Assembly (NCBI GenBank): GCA_963788305.1
Contig: CAWBGK010000020.1
Coordinates: 124,001 to 188,000, forward strand
Length of the DNA stretch: 64,000 bases
Direction: 5' to 3'
From: UTCFX2 sp963788305
Lineage (GTDB): Bacteria > Chloroflexota > Anaerolineae > Anaerolineales > UBA4823
Positions 55,531 through 64,000 of the stretch are shown here, piece by piece. The stretch's first letter is position 1; the number at the start of each line of letters is the position of its first letter. The position numbers and the translations under genes are program-made. The notes beneath the pieces were generated by a model. That model did not search any database, was not told the origin of the DNA, and worked only from the letters and a program-made list of their open reading frames with translations.

Positions 55531-57162
55531 ATGCCGGACGCACTTCCCTCCCTCGCTCCTTCCCAGCGCTTCCTGGAGGCTGCCCTCTTCCAGGCAGAGC
55601 TGTCTGCGCTTGGAGCCGAAGCCGAAGGCGAAGCGCTGCAAAAACATCTTATCCAGGGATCTGTCCAGGCTTTTCCAGTGCGACCTTGCGATCCTGGTCA
55701 TGCTGGACGAGCAAGATCCCGCTTGGATGACGTATAAGACCCTCGACAGCGAAAGCCGCTGGGCGCTCCACCTCCAGCCGGACGAAGCTAAGGGTCCGGT
55801 CAGCGAATCGATCCGCACCGGCCAGGTCCTGAGCCTGGAAGGCGAGCGCGCCCGGATCAATTTTGATCCCACCTGCACCGGCCAGCCCCAGCTCCAGGTC
55901 CGCTCTCTGCTCTGCGCCCCGCTTCAAGCTTCCGGCCAGGTGATCGGCGCGCTGCTGATGGTGAACAAGCAGGGCGGCGCCTTTGACCAGCAGGATCACG
56001 TCCTGATCTCAGCCCTCGCATCCCAGGCCGCCAGCGCTATCCGCAATACCCGCCAAATCCAGTCCTTCCGCCTCGCCGCAGCCGAGATCGAAGCGGACCG
56101 CCTGGAGCTCGTCGAATCAAGCGTCTTCATGCGCGCCATCCTCGACCATCTGCCCGCCGGCCTGTATATCATCGATCCGGAATACCGCCTGCACGCTGCC
56201 AACCGCAGCCGGGTAGAGCCGCTCGGCCGAAATTCGGCCGATCTGATCGGCCAGGCGTGCTTTTCGGCCTTGTTCAACCGGGACGAACCCTGCCCGGCCT
56301 GCCGGGTCCAGGAGGTGTTCGGCAGCGGGCAGTCCGTTCGGCGGAGCGACCGCCGCCGCTCGACAGGCGACGAGTTCCTCGATTGGGAGATCGACGCGTT
56401 CCCGATCCTTGACGAGCAGGGCCAGAGCGTCCGCGCGATCCTCTTCGAGCAGGATGTGACCGAGAAGCGCCGCCTGGAAGCCATCCTGACGCAATCCCAA
56501 AAGCTGGCCGCAGTCGGTCAGCTCGCCGCCGGGATAGCCCACGAGATCAACAACCCCCTCACCGCGATCATCGCCAACGCCCAGATTCTGCGGCGCGAGC
56601 TCCCCCCCGGCTCCGACCAGCAGGAATCGGTCGACCTGATCTCGCGCGCGGCGCGCGCGCCGCCCTGGTCGTCCGCAATCTGCTCGATTTTGCCCGCAAA
56701 GAAAAGACCAGCCTGGCGTTGGTCGATATCAACGAGACGATCGCCCGCGCCGTCGAGCTCGTCCAGCACGAGCTGGTCGCCCGAGGCGTCTTGCTGGAGC
56801 TCGATCTCGCCCCCGATCTGCCGTCCATCCTGGCCAGCGCCGAAAACCTGCAGAGCGTCTGGCTCAACCTGCTGCTGAACGCCCTCGATTCGATCGAAAA
56901 ACCGCCCGGGGTGATCAAGGTCGCCTCGCGCAAAAACGATCATTTTATCCAGGTAAGCGTTGCCGACAGCGGCAAAGGCATCGCTCCCGATCAGCTCGGC
57001 CGGATCTTCGAGCCGTTCTATACCACCAAATCCCCGGGCCACGGCACCGGCCTGGGCCTTTCGGTCAGCGACCGGATCGTCAGGCAGCATGGCGGCAATT
57101 TCCAGGTCGAAAGTTTACCCAACCAGGGCAGCAGCTTCACAGTCTTCCTGCCGTTTTCCTGA
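55531..57162 (+). CDS. Sensor histidine kinase, GAF-PAS-HisKA-HATPase (frameshifted)
   Basis: About 543 residues over three frames (breaks near 55650 and 56655). GAF domain (about 30-180: CDLAILVMLDEQDPAWM, LLCAPLQASGQVIGALLMVN), PAS domain (about 195-305: ILDHLPAGLYIIDPEYRL, with CPACR in the middle), then canonical HisKA (VGQLAAGIAHEINNPLTAII) and HATPase_c motifs: WLNLLLNALDSI (N-box), DSGKGIAPDQL (G1), FEPFYTTKSPGHGTGLGLSV (F and G2). No membrane helix, so a soluble sensor. Starts 3 bases after the response regulator. Confidence 0.9.
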
Positions 57163-57177
57163 AGATCCTTCCCTTAA

Positions 57178-59302
57178 ATGGACCGCTCTCCTGCCTCCCT
57201 GACGCCCTTCTTTGCGCCTGACGGTGTTGCGGTCGTCGGCGCATCGCAAGATCCTACCAAGCTGGGCTACGGCCTGGCGCGCAACCTTGCCCAGGGGGAC
57301 TATCGCGGCGCGCTCCATTTCGTCAATCCGAAAGGCGGGTCCCTCTTCGGCCGCCCGATCTATCCTGGCATCCTCGCCGTCCCAGACCCGCTCGATCTGG
57401 CAATCCTGCTCATCCCGGCTCCCTTCGTCCCAAAGACACTCAGGGACTGCGGTGAGCGCGGCCTCCAGGCGGTGATCATCGGTTCAGGTGGTTTCCGCGA
57501 GACCGGCCCTCAGGGCGCAGCGCTCGAAGCCGAGTGCCTGCAGATCGCCCGCTCCTTCGGGATGCGCCTGATCGGCCCGAACTGCATCGGCTTGCTCGAC
57601 ACCCACCTGCCGATGGACGCCACCTTCCTGCCGCCGCCCGGTCCCTACCCCGGTGATGTCGCCTTCATCTCCCATTCAGGCGCGATCTGCGCTGCGGTGA
57701 TCGACTGGGCGCGCGGCCACAGCTTCGGGATCTCACGCCTGGTCAGCCTGGGCAACCAGGCCGACGTGGACGAGACCGACGTGCTCGACCCGGTCGCAGC
57801 CGACCCCTTCACGAAGGTGCTCACCCTTTACCTGGAAGGCATCCGCGACGGCCGCCGCTTCACATCTGTTGCCGGCCGGATCACCCGCCAAAAACCCGTG
57901 ATCGCCCTCAAGGTCGGGCGCTTCGCAGGTGGGCAGCGGGCCGTCGCCTCGCACACCGGCGCCCTCGCCGGGCAGGAAAGCGCCTACAACGCCGCCTTCC
58001 GCCGCGCCGGGGTGATCCGGGCCGAGACCAGCGAGGAAATGTTCGACTGGGCGCGCGCCCTGGCCTGGTGCCCGCCGCCGCACGGCCGCCGCGTCGCCGT
58101 GCTGACCAACGCCGGCGGCCCTGGCGTGACCGCTGCAGACGCCCTCGAATCCCGCCGCATGCGCCTTGCCGAGCTCAGCCCCGAAACGCATCAAGCCCTC
58201 CGGCAGGTCCTCCCGCCCGCCGCCAGCCTGAACAACCCGGTCGACATGCTCGCTTCGGCCTCTCCCGAAGAATATGCCCGCTCCCTCCAGATCCTGCTCG
58301 CCGACCCCGGGGTGGACGCGGTGATGGTGATCCTGCCGCCGCCGCCGATGTTCACCGCCGGCGCGGTCGCCCGGGCGATCATCCCGGTGATCTTCTACGC
58401 CGACAAGCCGGTCGTCGTCGCGTTGATGGGCGAGCGGCTGATCCAGGAGGCGGTCGAACATCTGCGCGCCGCCCACGTCCCCGAATACCGCTTCCCCGAG
58501 CGGGCCGCCTCGGCTCTGGCCGCCCTCGCCGAGCGCGCCGAATACCTTTCTCGCCCGCTTCCCACCCCTGCCGACTTCCCCGATCTTGACCGGGATCGAA
58601 GCCCGCCGGCTTTTCGACGAATACCGGTCCAGCTCGGTAAACGGCGGGTGGCTGCCCGCCCCGCTCGTCGAAAAGCTGACCGCCTGCTATGGCATTCATC
58701 TCCCACCCCTCGAGCTTGCCCGCACGCCTGAAGGTGCTGCTGCGCTGGCGGAACGGATCGGCTTCCCAGTCGCCCTGAAGATCGCCTCGCCGCACCTCTC
58801 GCACAAATCCGACCTGGGCGGCGTGCTGCTCAACCTCTGGGACTCTCGCCAGGTCGAGCAAGGCTTTACCCAGGTCGTCGAGAACGCCCACCGCCACCAG
58901 CCAGCGGCGCAGATCGATGGCGTCCAGGTCCAGCGCATGCTCCCTGCCGGCCAGGACGTGATCATCGGCGCCTTGCAGGACCCGCAGTTCGGCCCGCTCG
59001 TGATGTTCGGCCTCGGCGGCGTTGAAGCCGAAGAGCTGAAAGACGTCGCCTTCGCCCTCGCTCCGCTGAGCCTCGAAGAAGCCTCCCATTTGCTCGAGCA
59101 CACCTGGGCTGGTCGCCGGCTGGACGGCTTCCGCAGCCTGCCCCCCGCCGACCGCCCAGCCGTCCTCGAAACCCTGCTGCGCTTCGCCTGGCTCGCTGCC
59201 GACTTCCCGGAGCTGTCCGAGCTCGAGATCAACCCGCTGCGCGCCCTCCCCCGCGGCCAGGGCGCCTTCGCCCTCGACGTCCGCCTCAGGCTGGCTGCCT
59301 GA
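57178..59302 (+). CDS. ADP-forming acyl-CoA synthetase, fused alpha-beta (frameshifted)
   Basis: About 707 residues. The alpha part has a CoA-binding domain (GVAVVGASQDPTKLGYGLARN), succinyl-CoA-ligase-like domains (MRLIGPNCIGLL, FISHSGAICAAVIDWA) and the phosphohistidine loop VASHTGALAGQESAY. After a frame break near 58580 comes the beta part, an ATP-grasp: EKLTACYGIHLPP, IGFPVALKIASPHLSHKSDLGGVLLNL and ELEINPLRALPRG. These enzymes interconvert acyl-CoA + ADP + Pi and acid + ATP + CoA. The acyl specificity is unknown. The fused form is common in archaea and Chloroflexota. Confidence 0.9.
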
Positions 59303-59432
59303 TTCAATTTCTGAACGACCGAAACAGGGATAAAATAATCTTCGATTCCTTTGATCTCTTTGATTTCTTCGTGTTTCAATCTTTGGATTAAAATCTTTGC
59401 GCCCTTCGCGGTTTAAACTCATAGGAGTGACG

Positions 59433-60152
59433 ATGACCCGGCTCGGCTTTCAATACCACCCTGACCTGCTCGCCCGCTTTCCCGAGATCTGCGGCGGTGT
59501 AATCATCGCCCGCCTCCTGCACAACCGCCCCTCGCCGCCCGCCCTGGTCGAAGCTTACACCACCGAACAGATTCGCGTCCAATCAGCCATCGGCGACAAA
59601 CCGCTCAGCGAGATCCCCTCCCTCGCCGCCTGGCGCGGCGCATTCCGGCTCTTCGGTGTCGACCCCACCAAATACAGAAACGCCGCCGAAGCCCTGCTCC
59701 GCCGCCTGACCAAGAAAGGCGACATCCCCTCGATCAGCGCGCTGGTCGACCTGTGCAACCTGGTCAGCATCCGCTACGCCCTGCCTGTCGCAGCCTTCGA
59801 CCTCCGCCAGCTTTCCGGCCCGATCACCGTCCGCTTCGCCTCAGGGAGCGAAGCCTTTACCGCCCACGACTCACCCGAGCCTGAGCGCCCCGAGCCTGGC
59901 GAAGTGATCTTCAGCGACCCGTCCGGGCTGGTCGTCGCCCGGCGCTGGTGCTGGAAGCAGTCCGTCGAAAGCACCGTCCAGGACGACACGACCGAGGCGG
60001 TCATCACGGTCGAATCCCAGCATCCCGGCGGGGAAGCCGATATCCGCCGCACCCTCGCGGACCTGGAAGGCTTGCTGCGGGAGTACGTGCCGGGCGAGCT
60101 GGTTGCGGTTGGTATGCTGGGTCGTGAGCGTGCAGAAATCGTAGTAGATTGA
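59433..60152 (+). CDS. B3/B4 (tRNA-binding-like) domain protein
   Basis: About 239 residues. It resembles the stand-alone B3/4 domain family related to the PheRS beta-chain editing region: SLAAWRGAFRLFGVDPTKYRNAAEALLRRL, and ALVDLCNLVSIRYALPVAAFDL with GPITVRFASGSE, then PGEVIFSDPSGLVVARRWCWKQS. The start ATG at 59433 has ATAGGAG upstream. Family members are proposed to edit or bind aminoacyl-tRNA; this is not proven for most. It converges with the ATP-grasp operon. Confidence 0.85.
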   Translation: MTRLGFQYHPDLLARFPEICGGVIIARLLHNRPSPPALVEAYTTEQIRVQSAIGDKPLSEIPSLAAWRGAFRLFGVDPTKYRNAAEALLRRLTKKGDIPSISALVDLCNLVSIRYALPVAAFDLRQLSGPITVRFASGSEAFTAHDSPEPERPEPGEVIFSDPSGLVVARRWCWKQSVESTVQDDTTEAVITVESQHPGGEADIRRTLADLEGLLREYVPGELVAVGMLGRERAEIVVD

Positions 60153-60157
60153 CTTCG

Positions 60158-61122
60158 CTACACCCCCTGCACCAGCGCCTCTGCCAGCGCCCTGGAAATC
60201 GGAAGCCCTGTCAGCCGTTCCAGCCACAACCATTGCCCCAATGGATTCACTTCTAAGAATACGTGCTCGTTTTCAGGCGTGACGATCAGGTCATATGCGC
60301 CGTAGATTAACCCCAGCCTGCGCTGCAGGCGCAGCAATCGCTCGCAAACCTCATCTGGTAAGCTGTGCAGGCTGTATTGAAGCTGGTGCTGCCTCCGCCG
60401 CCAGTCCAGCTCCGCCCCTTCCAGGACCTGCGAGTCAATCCTGACAGCAAAAACCGATTCACCCACCAGCGTGGCGCGCACTTCATACTCTTTCCTGATC
60501 CGCCGTTGGAAAATGCCCGGCGCGACCCGGATCTCTTCCGCTCCTCCCTCCACCTCGTCCAGATCGATCTGTGAGGTAAAGATAAACCGGTCTGGCAGAT
60601 CGGCATACCAGGTGACCGGCTTATATATGGAACGCTCTGATCCTGCGCGCACAAAACCGTCAACTGCCTGGGGATCGTTGCTGATGCACGTTGGAGGGAT
60701 CGCAAAACCAGCTTGCTGGGCTGCCCGCAGCTGGACAGGTTTGTCGCGCGCCAGTAGATCCACCGAACGCGGATTAATCCAGAACGCCTGGGGTGTAAAG
60801 GCGCTGAGAGAGCCCAGAGTGCTTCGCCACTCACGTTCAATAAAGCCTTCGATGACGGGCATTGGCTGAGCGCCGTACTCCATCAAGCTGAAGGGCTTCA
60901 CGCGCCACCATACAGCATCTAATTCACCAAGCCGGACCCGACCATCGGACGTGCGGATTTCCCCATCGGACTTTCCATTATCCATCCAATAGGTTAGTGC
61001 GATTCTTCCGGGCAAATCCGATTGAACCGCACGGGCTCAGCCCCCAGGCGTTCCAATTCTTCGGCCACCGCATCAATGTGCGGGTCAGGAAGCTGTCCGA
61101 CGATCAGGATTCTCGGGATCAT
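60158..61122 (-). CDS. MvdD-type ATP-grasp peptide ligase (frameshifted)
   Basis: About 320 residues. The ATG at 61122 gives MIPRILIVGQLPDPHIDAVAEELERLG (pre-ATP-grasp domain, quoted in part as ILIVGQLPDPHIDA), then a frame break near 61025 leads to PGRIALTYWMDNG and WWRVKPF. The ATP-grasp core has INPRSVDLLARDKPVQLRAA, IYKPVTW, QRRIRKEYEVRATLVGESVFA, DWRRRQ, LGLIYGAYDLI and VFLEVNPLGQW (metal-binding Glu/Asn). PTCISN, a DWR element and ExNPxGQW are hallmarks of MvdC/MvdD-type graspetide ligases, which install omega-ester or amide bonds in precursor peptides. Overlaps the precursor gene by 4 bases. Confidence 0.87.
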
Positions 61123-61550
61123 CCGTCAACATCGAGACCGCAGCCCGGGCTCCAGGTGCACTGCACCGTAGCCGTGCCGGTGTAGGTCGCGTCATGCTGC
61201 CCGCCGTCCTCTTCGTCGTCGTCCCGATTCTGACTTTCTTCAAAACGCACGCCGAACGGGATCTTAACAAGAAAATATGGGTTGGCAAAATGACGCGAAA
61301 TGATCTCTGCGATGAGCGGCATCGTCTCGATCGGGTTGAGATTTTCCAGAGCTTCAATTTCACGCACGGCATCCTCTGCGCGCCTGGCAGCCCTGTGGGC
61401 TCGCGGCGGACATCGCAGCGCATCCTGAGGCAAACCGAGCCGCTCCAATACTTCGGCCGGGTTTTCCACCAACGCTTCAAGAAGCCGCTGATTATTGCTC
61501 AGCATATAATCCAGCAGCAAGTGGTTTTTGAGTCGTTCTGGGTCGGGCAT
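61119..61550 (-). CDS. Putative graspetide precursor peptide
   Basis: A 143-residue protein. The N-terminal part is helical and leader-like: LEALVENPAEVLERLGLP resembles 'L..dP..vL...G' leaders. Residues about 96-106 read IPFGVRFEESQ, close to the PFFxRxLE helix that MvdD-type ligases recognise in microviridin leaders. The C-terminal 36 residues are a probable core: acidic (NRDDDEEDGG) then Thr-rich and Cys-containing (DATYTGTATVQCTWSPGCGL). There is no catalytic domain. Behind AGGAGC at 61550 and ATGA-coupled to the ligase gene. Longer than typical microviridin precursors (about 50 residues), so the role is inferred. Confidence 0.65.
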   Translation of the reverse strand: MPDPERLKNHLLLDYMLSNNQRLLEALVENPAEVLERLGLPQDALRCPPRAHRAARRAEDAVREIEALENLNPIETMPLIAEIISRHFANPYFLVKIPFGVRFEESQNRDDDEEDGGQHDATYTGTATVQCTWSPGCGLDVDG

Positions 61551-61562
61551 CGATCGCTCCTG

Positions 61563-62678
61563 TTAGTTGTACAGATAGACGAAATTCTGGACGGGGCGCT
61601 CGTCCCCGACCTGATAATCCACCTGGAATTTCTTTCTCCTTCCTGGAGCCGGAAATTCCGCCGGCGGGATGACCAGCCGGATCAGCTTTTCTTGGTGCGG
61701 GAGTAACTGGATGTTCGTGTACGAGTTAAGCCTGACTCCACCCAGCGGCTGCGCGCTGAAGAATGTGTTGCGCTGCATCACAGCCGCTCCTGGCGGTAGA
61801 TTCATGGCATCTGCAGTGTCAAACCCGTAATTGTTGTGGATGAACCTTTGGTTTACATCCGAGCGCGGCCAGCGCAGGTTGGTCGTGAGCCGAGGCAGCA
61901 CACCGGCAAGGTTGATCTCGGGCCGCAGAAAGCCGGGGATTGTGCCCCCGACCGCGCGATCCAGCCTGAGCGCATGAGTGTCTTCTGCCCGCAGCACGCT
62001 TGTGCTCGTCAGGTGATCGGGTACGAAGGGCAGCGGGAAGCGCTCGTCCAGGTCGGAAAACCGGTTGCGGTTGTCGATCACAGTGACCAGGAGCTTGGGC
62101 TGAATGGTCGCTGAAGTCGTGTTGATGGCCGGATAGGTGATGACCGCTGCCTGGTTCGGGCCGGGTACTTTCAGGATGAGCGTATTATGGCTCCCCGCCT
62201 GAGGGTTGATATATGAATCCCAGTTCAAACAGCGGGCAGGGTAATGGAGCATGGAGAAGCTGTCGAAGACGCGGGCGTGAAAGCAGGCGTGGGCGATAAA
62301 TTCATCCGGTGGTATCCAGATCACCTTGGCAGAATGCGGACAGCCCGCCGGGATGATTGGAATGGTCTGATTATCCACGTTCACCATCGTGGCGGCTTGA
62401 TTTCCTATATAAATGTTATAAGCCGTCTCTAAAAACACACCGCAGGCATCGGCTGTGCCGTGATTGTTGATCTGGATGCTGACCTGAGTGGGTTGGTTGG
62501 CCGGGACGGGAAAGCTGGAAAACTGGATGGCCGGGCTTAAAAAGCTGATATCGCTGCCGACCCAGGCTGGGTTGACCGGGCGAGTGCCGTCATCTTGCAG
62601 GCACATCGCTATACTCAGTCGGGTGAAGATGTCCGGTTTTTCGCCGCCTTCCTCAGGGATATTAGGTTGGTCGCTCAT
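61563..62678 (-). CDS. Protein of unknown function, Ig/CARDB-like, in the graspetide operon
   Basis: A 371-residue soluble protein; the ATG at 62678 follows AGGAGGAATGCG. No signal peptide. The middle part has PANQPTQVSIQINNHGTADACGVFLE, which resembles CARDB-type beta-sandwich segments ('P..G....v.v.V.N.G....'). The rest is Pro- and aromatic-rich with no known catalytic signature. It stops 12 bases before the precursor gene, so it is cotranscribed. It may be a carrier, adhesin-like or binding partner of the modified peptide; that is speculation. Confidence 0.65.
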   Translation of the reverse strand: MSDQPNIPEEGGEKPDIFTRLSIAMCLQDDGTRPVNPAWVGSDISFLSPAIQFSSFPVPANQPTQVSIQINNHGTADACGVFLETAYNIYIGNQAATMVNVDNQTIPIIPAGCPHSAKVIWIPPDEFIAHACFHARVFDSFSMLHYPARCLNWDSYINPQAGSHNTLILKVPGPNQAAVITYPAINTTSATIQPKLLVTVIDNRNRFSDLDERFPLPFVPDHLTSTSVLRAEDTHALRLDRAVGGTIPGFLRPEINLAGVLPRLTTNLRWPRSDVNQRFIHNNYGFDTADAMNLPPGAAVMQRNTFFSAQPLGGVRLNSYTNIQLLPHQEKLIRLVIPPAEFPAPGRRKKFQVDYQVGDERPVQNFVYLYN

Positions 62679-62698
62679 CGCATTCCTCCTTTCGCATC

Positions 62699-64000
62699 TT
62701 AAGGCTTGTAAACTGGAGGCGGCCCTTCCCAACCCAGGAAGCCGTATCCATAATCCCCATCCAGGTCGAACAAAGCCGATGGATATTGTCCGGTGATCAG
62801 CCTGGTCGAAAAATCGACCGCATTGCCAAACTGGGGGGTGCTGAAGGTCGCTCGTTCGATGTCGATCGTCGCTGCCGGGCTGAAGGCGTTTGCAAAGGAC
62901 TGGATAGAACCGTCGTGTGCAGCAGGATAGGACGGACCATCCACAAAATGAGCGGGTAACGCGTAGGCAGGATAGGGGCTGCTCTCGCATAGCGGCGCAT
63001 CCAGGTTGGCATAATACATCGGATCGGCGAGCCAGAAAGCCTGGGTCATGCGCGGCGTCTGCTTGTAGGGGTAGGTGAAACCATAGTAGTTGCCTGCCCG
63101 GAAGGGGTTGTTCACCGTCGCGATCTTCGAAAACGGACGGACCAGATCCACGTTGGATGCCTTGCCCCATCCGCTCAGCGCCAGTGCAAACCGTGCGTTC
63201 ATAACGTACTCGTACAGGGCAAGCTGGATCTCATAGATCAACCAGCGCGGCGCCAGCATCAGCACCCTGGTCAGGATTGCGCCCGGCAATGTGATCAGCT
63301 TGATGATCAATGCCAGCGCTCGCAGCGCAGCCAGGAACAGTGCCAGCAGCCACAGCCAGAATTGCCACCACTTGATGTTGTTAAAAGATTGACCGACCTG
63401 TTTGGCCGACTTGGTCAGCTCGTTCATCACCTCCTGGAAGACCTCGTCCATGCTGTCGGGCGGGGGGATGGGTGGGGTGATCCCGGCGTTCGTGGAAAGC
63501 TCCAGGAAGGTCAGCATGGTCTGGAAGGCGCGCTCCAGGTCTCCTTCGCTGGGGGTTGAGCCCGGGAAGCGGTTGGGTTGTATCGCCGGCAGTCCGCCCT
63601 GCGGATGGGTGTAGATTTGCTGCATCGTTTGCACGAGCAAAGCCGCGATCGCATGAATATCCCCGCCGACATCCACCTCTCGCTCCAAACCGGCGTTGAT
63701 GATGTCTGCGTTCTTGTAATGGTCCCACAGCCAGGCGTCGATGATATTCTCAACCACCATGTGGCGAATCACGTGCTCGCGGAATGGTCCGCCGACGACG
63801 GAGTTCACAAACGGATGCCCGGTCACGTCTGCGCCGACATGAGTCCAATAGCCGGTCGCATAAGCCCGCAGCAGCGCGTTCGCGCCCGCGTTGCCCATCA
63901 GCGCCTGGGCAAAAGGCCCCGTTCGCCGGTAGTGGAGCACATCCGTCCACCACCAGTTGTCATACACCCCCGCCGGTTCTGCGGATTTATAGCTGCCGTC
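62699..64000 (-). CDS. Zinc-dependent phospholipase C-like protein (partial, runs off the right edge)
   Basis: At least 430 residues; the frame is open to base 64000, so the 5' end lies outside the window. GYWTHVGADVTGHPFVNSVV, with FREHVIRHMVVENIIDAWLW, carries a H..x..D....H and H....E pattern like the zinc-binding helices of phospholipase C / S1-P1 nuclease family proteins. A hydrophobic region follows (WWQFWLWLLALFLAALRALA and LPGAILTRVLMLAPRW), and then a C-terminal part with PMYYANLDAPL and DGDYGYGFLGWEG. It ends 20 bases before the 371-residue gene. Membrane-lipid or phosphoester hydrolysis is possible; the call is from motifs only. Confidence 0.65.
   Translation of the reverse strand, partial: DGSYKSAEPAGVYDNWWWTDVLHYRRTGPFAQALMGNAGANALLRAYATGYWTHVGADVTGHPFVNSVVGGPFREHVIRHMVVENIIDAWLWDHYKNADIINAGLEREVDVGGDIHAIAALLVQTMQQIYTHPQGGLPAIQPNRFPGSTPSEGDLERAFQTMLTFLELSTNAGITPPIPPPDSMDEVFQEVMNELTKSAKQVGQSFNNIKWWQFWLWLLALFLAALRALALIIKLITLPGAILTRVLMLAPRWLIYEIQLALYEYVMNARFALALSGWGKASNVDLVRPFSKIATVNNPFRAGNYYGFTYPYKQTPRMTQAFWLADPMYYANLDAPLCESSPYPAYALPAHFVDGPSYPAAHDGSIQSFANAFSPAATIDIERATFSTPQFGNAVDFSTRLITGQYPSALFDLDGDYGYGFLGWEGPPPVYKP

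Overview
The window reads as a 64 kb chromosomal segment of a Chloroflexota bacterium, most likely Anaerolineae. This is inferred, without a search, from moderately high GC, a T-box-controlled isoleucyl-tRNA synthetase of the HHGW/MHKSW type, secreted proteins ending in an FLP-type tail, and a class C-like group II intron. Most genes are housekeeping. Four promoters lie so close to their start codons that leaderless mRNAs are expected.

A caveat affects every entry. About 30 single-base frame breaks interrupt roughly 20 genes, including ileS, miaB, an ABC ATPase and an ADP-forming acyl-CoA synthetase. Most are +1 changes, several in short homopolymers. I read them mainly as indel errors in an uncorrected assembly, and I give such genes as one feature with the break positions stated.

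Layout. 0-3 kb: a YtxH-like protein, a sulfotransferase, and a group II intron inserted beside a terminator-like hairpin just past the sulfotransferase stop codon. 3-8 kb: an overlapping operon panB-panE-panC-coaX, a methyltransferase and tsaC. 8-11 kb: polyphosphate glucokinase, a decayed nucleotidyltransferase pair, a HAD hydrolase and RidA. 11-19 kb: an isoleucine T-box, ileS, a SpoIIE-type phosphatase, and a second IleRS-like gene that has lost both catalytic signatures and carries an in-frame tandem repeat. 19-25 kb: an ECF sigma/anti-sigma pair, an ABC exporter and typA. 25-27 kb: an AbiE toxin-antitoxin pair. 27-30 kb: a secreted beta-helix protein and small membrane proteins. 30-38 kb: lspA, rluD, threonine aldolase, purine nucleoside phosphorylase, a GNAT enzyme, a 7TM-GAF-HTH sensor, an S1-domain protein and a ComEA-like protein. 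38-45 kb: PspC, a repeat island, an orphan corrinoid protein, a large secreted repeat protein and a C39-like peptidase. 45-51 kb: miaB, recO, rplI, a double-HTH RodZ-like protein, rimO and cysQ-like. 51-60 kb: a GT39-like membrane protein, a three-gene signalling module with one degenerate kinase, an ADP-forming acyl-CoA synthetase and a B3/B4 protein.

The most interesting system is at the right edge (60.2-64.0 kb, minus strand): a tight operon of a zinc-phospholipase-C-like protein (runs off the window), a 371-residue protein of unknown function, a 143-residue peptide with a microviridin-like leader motif and an acidic, Thr-rich tail, and an MvdD-type ATP-grasp ligase. I interpret it as a graspetide (omega-ester/amide RiPP) locus with two unusual large partners.
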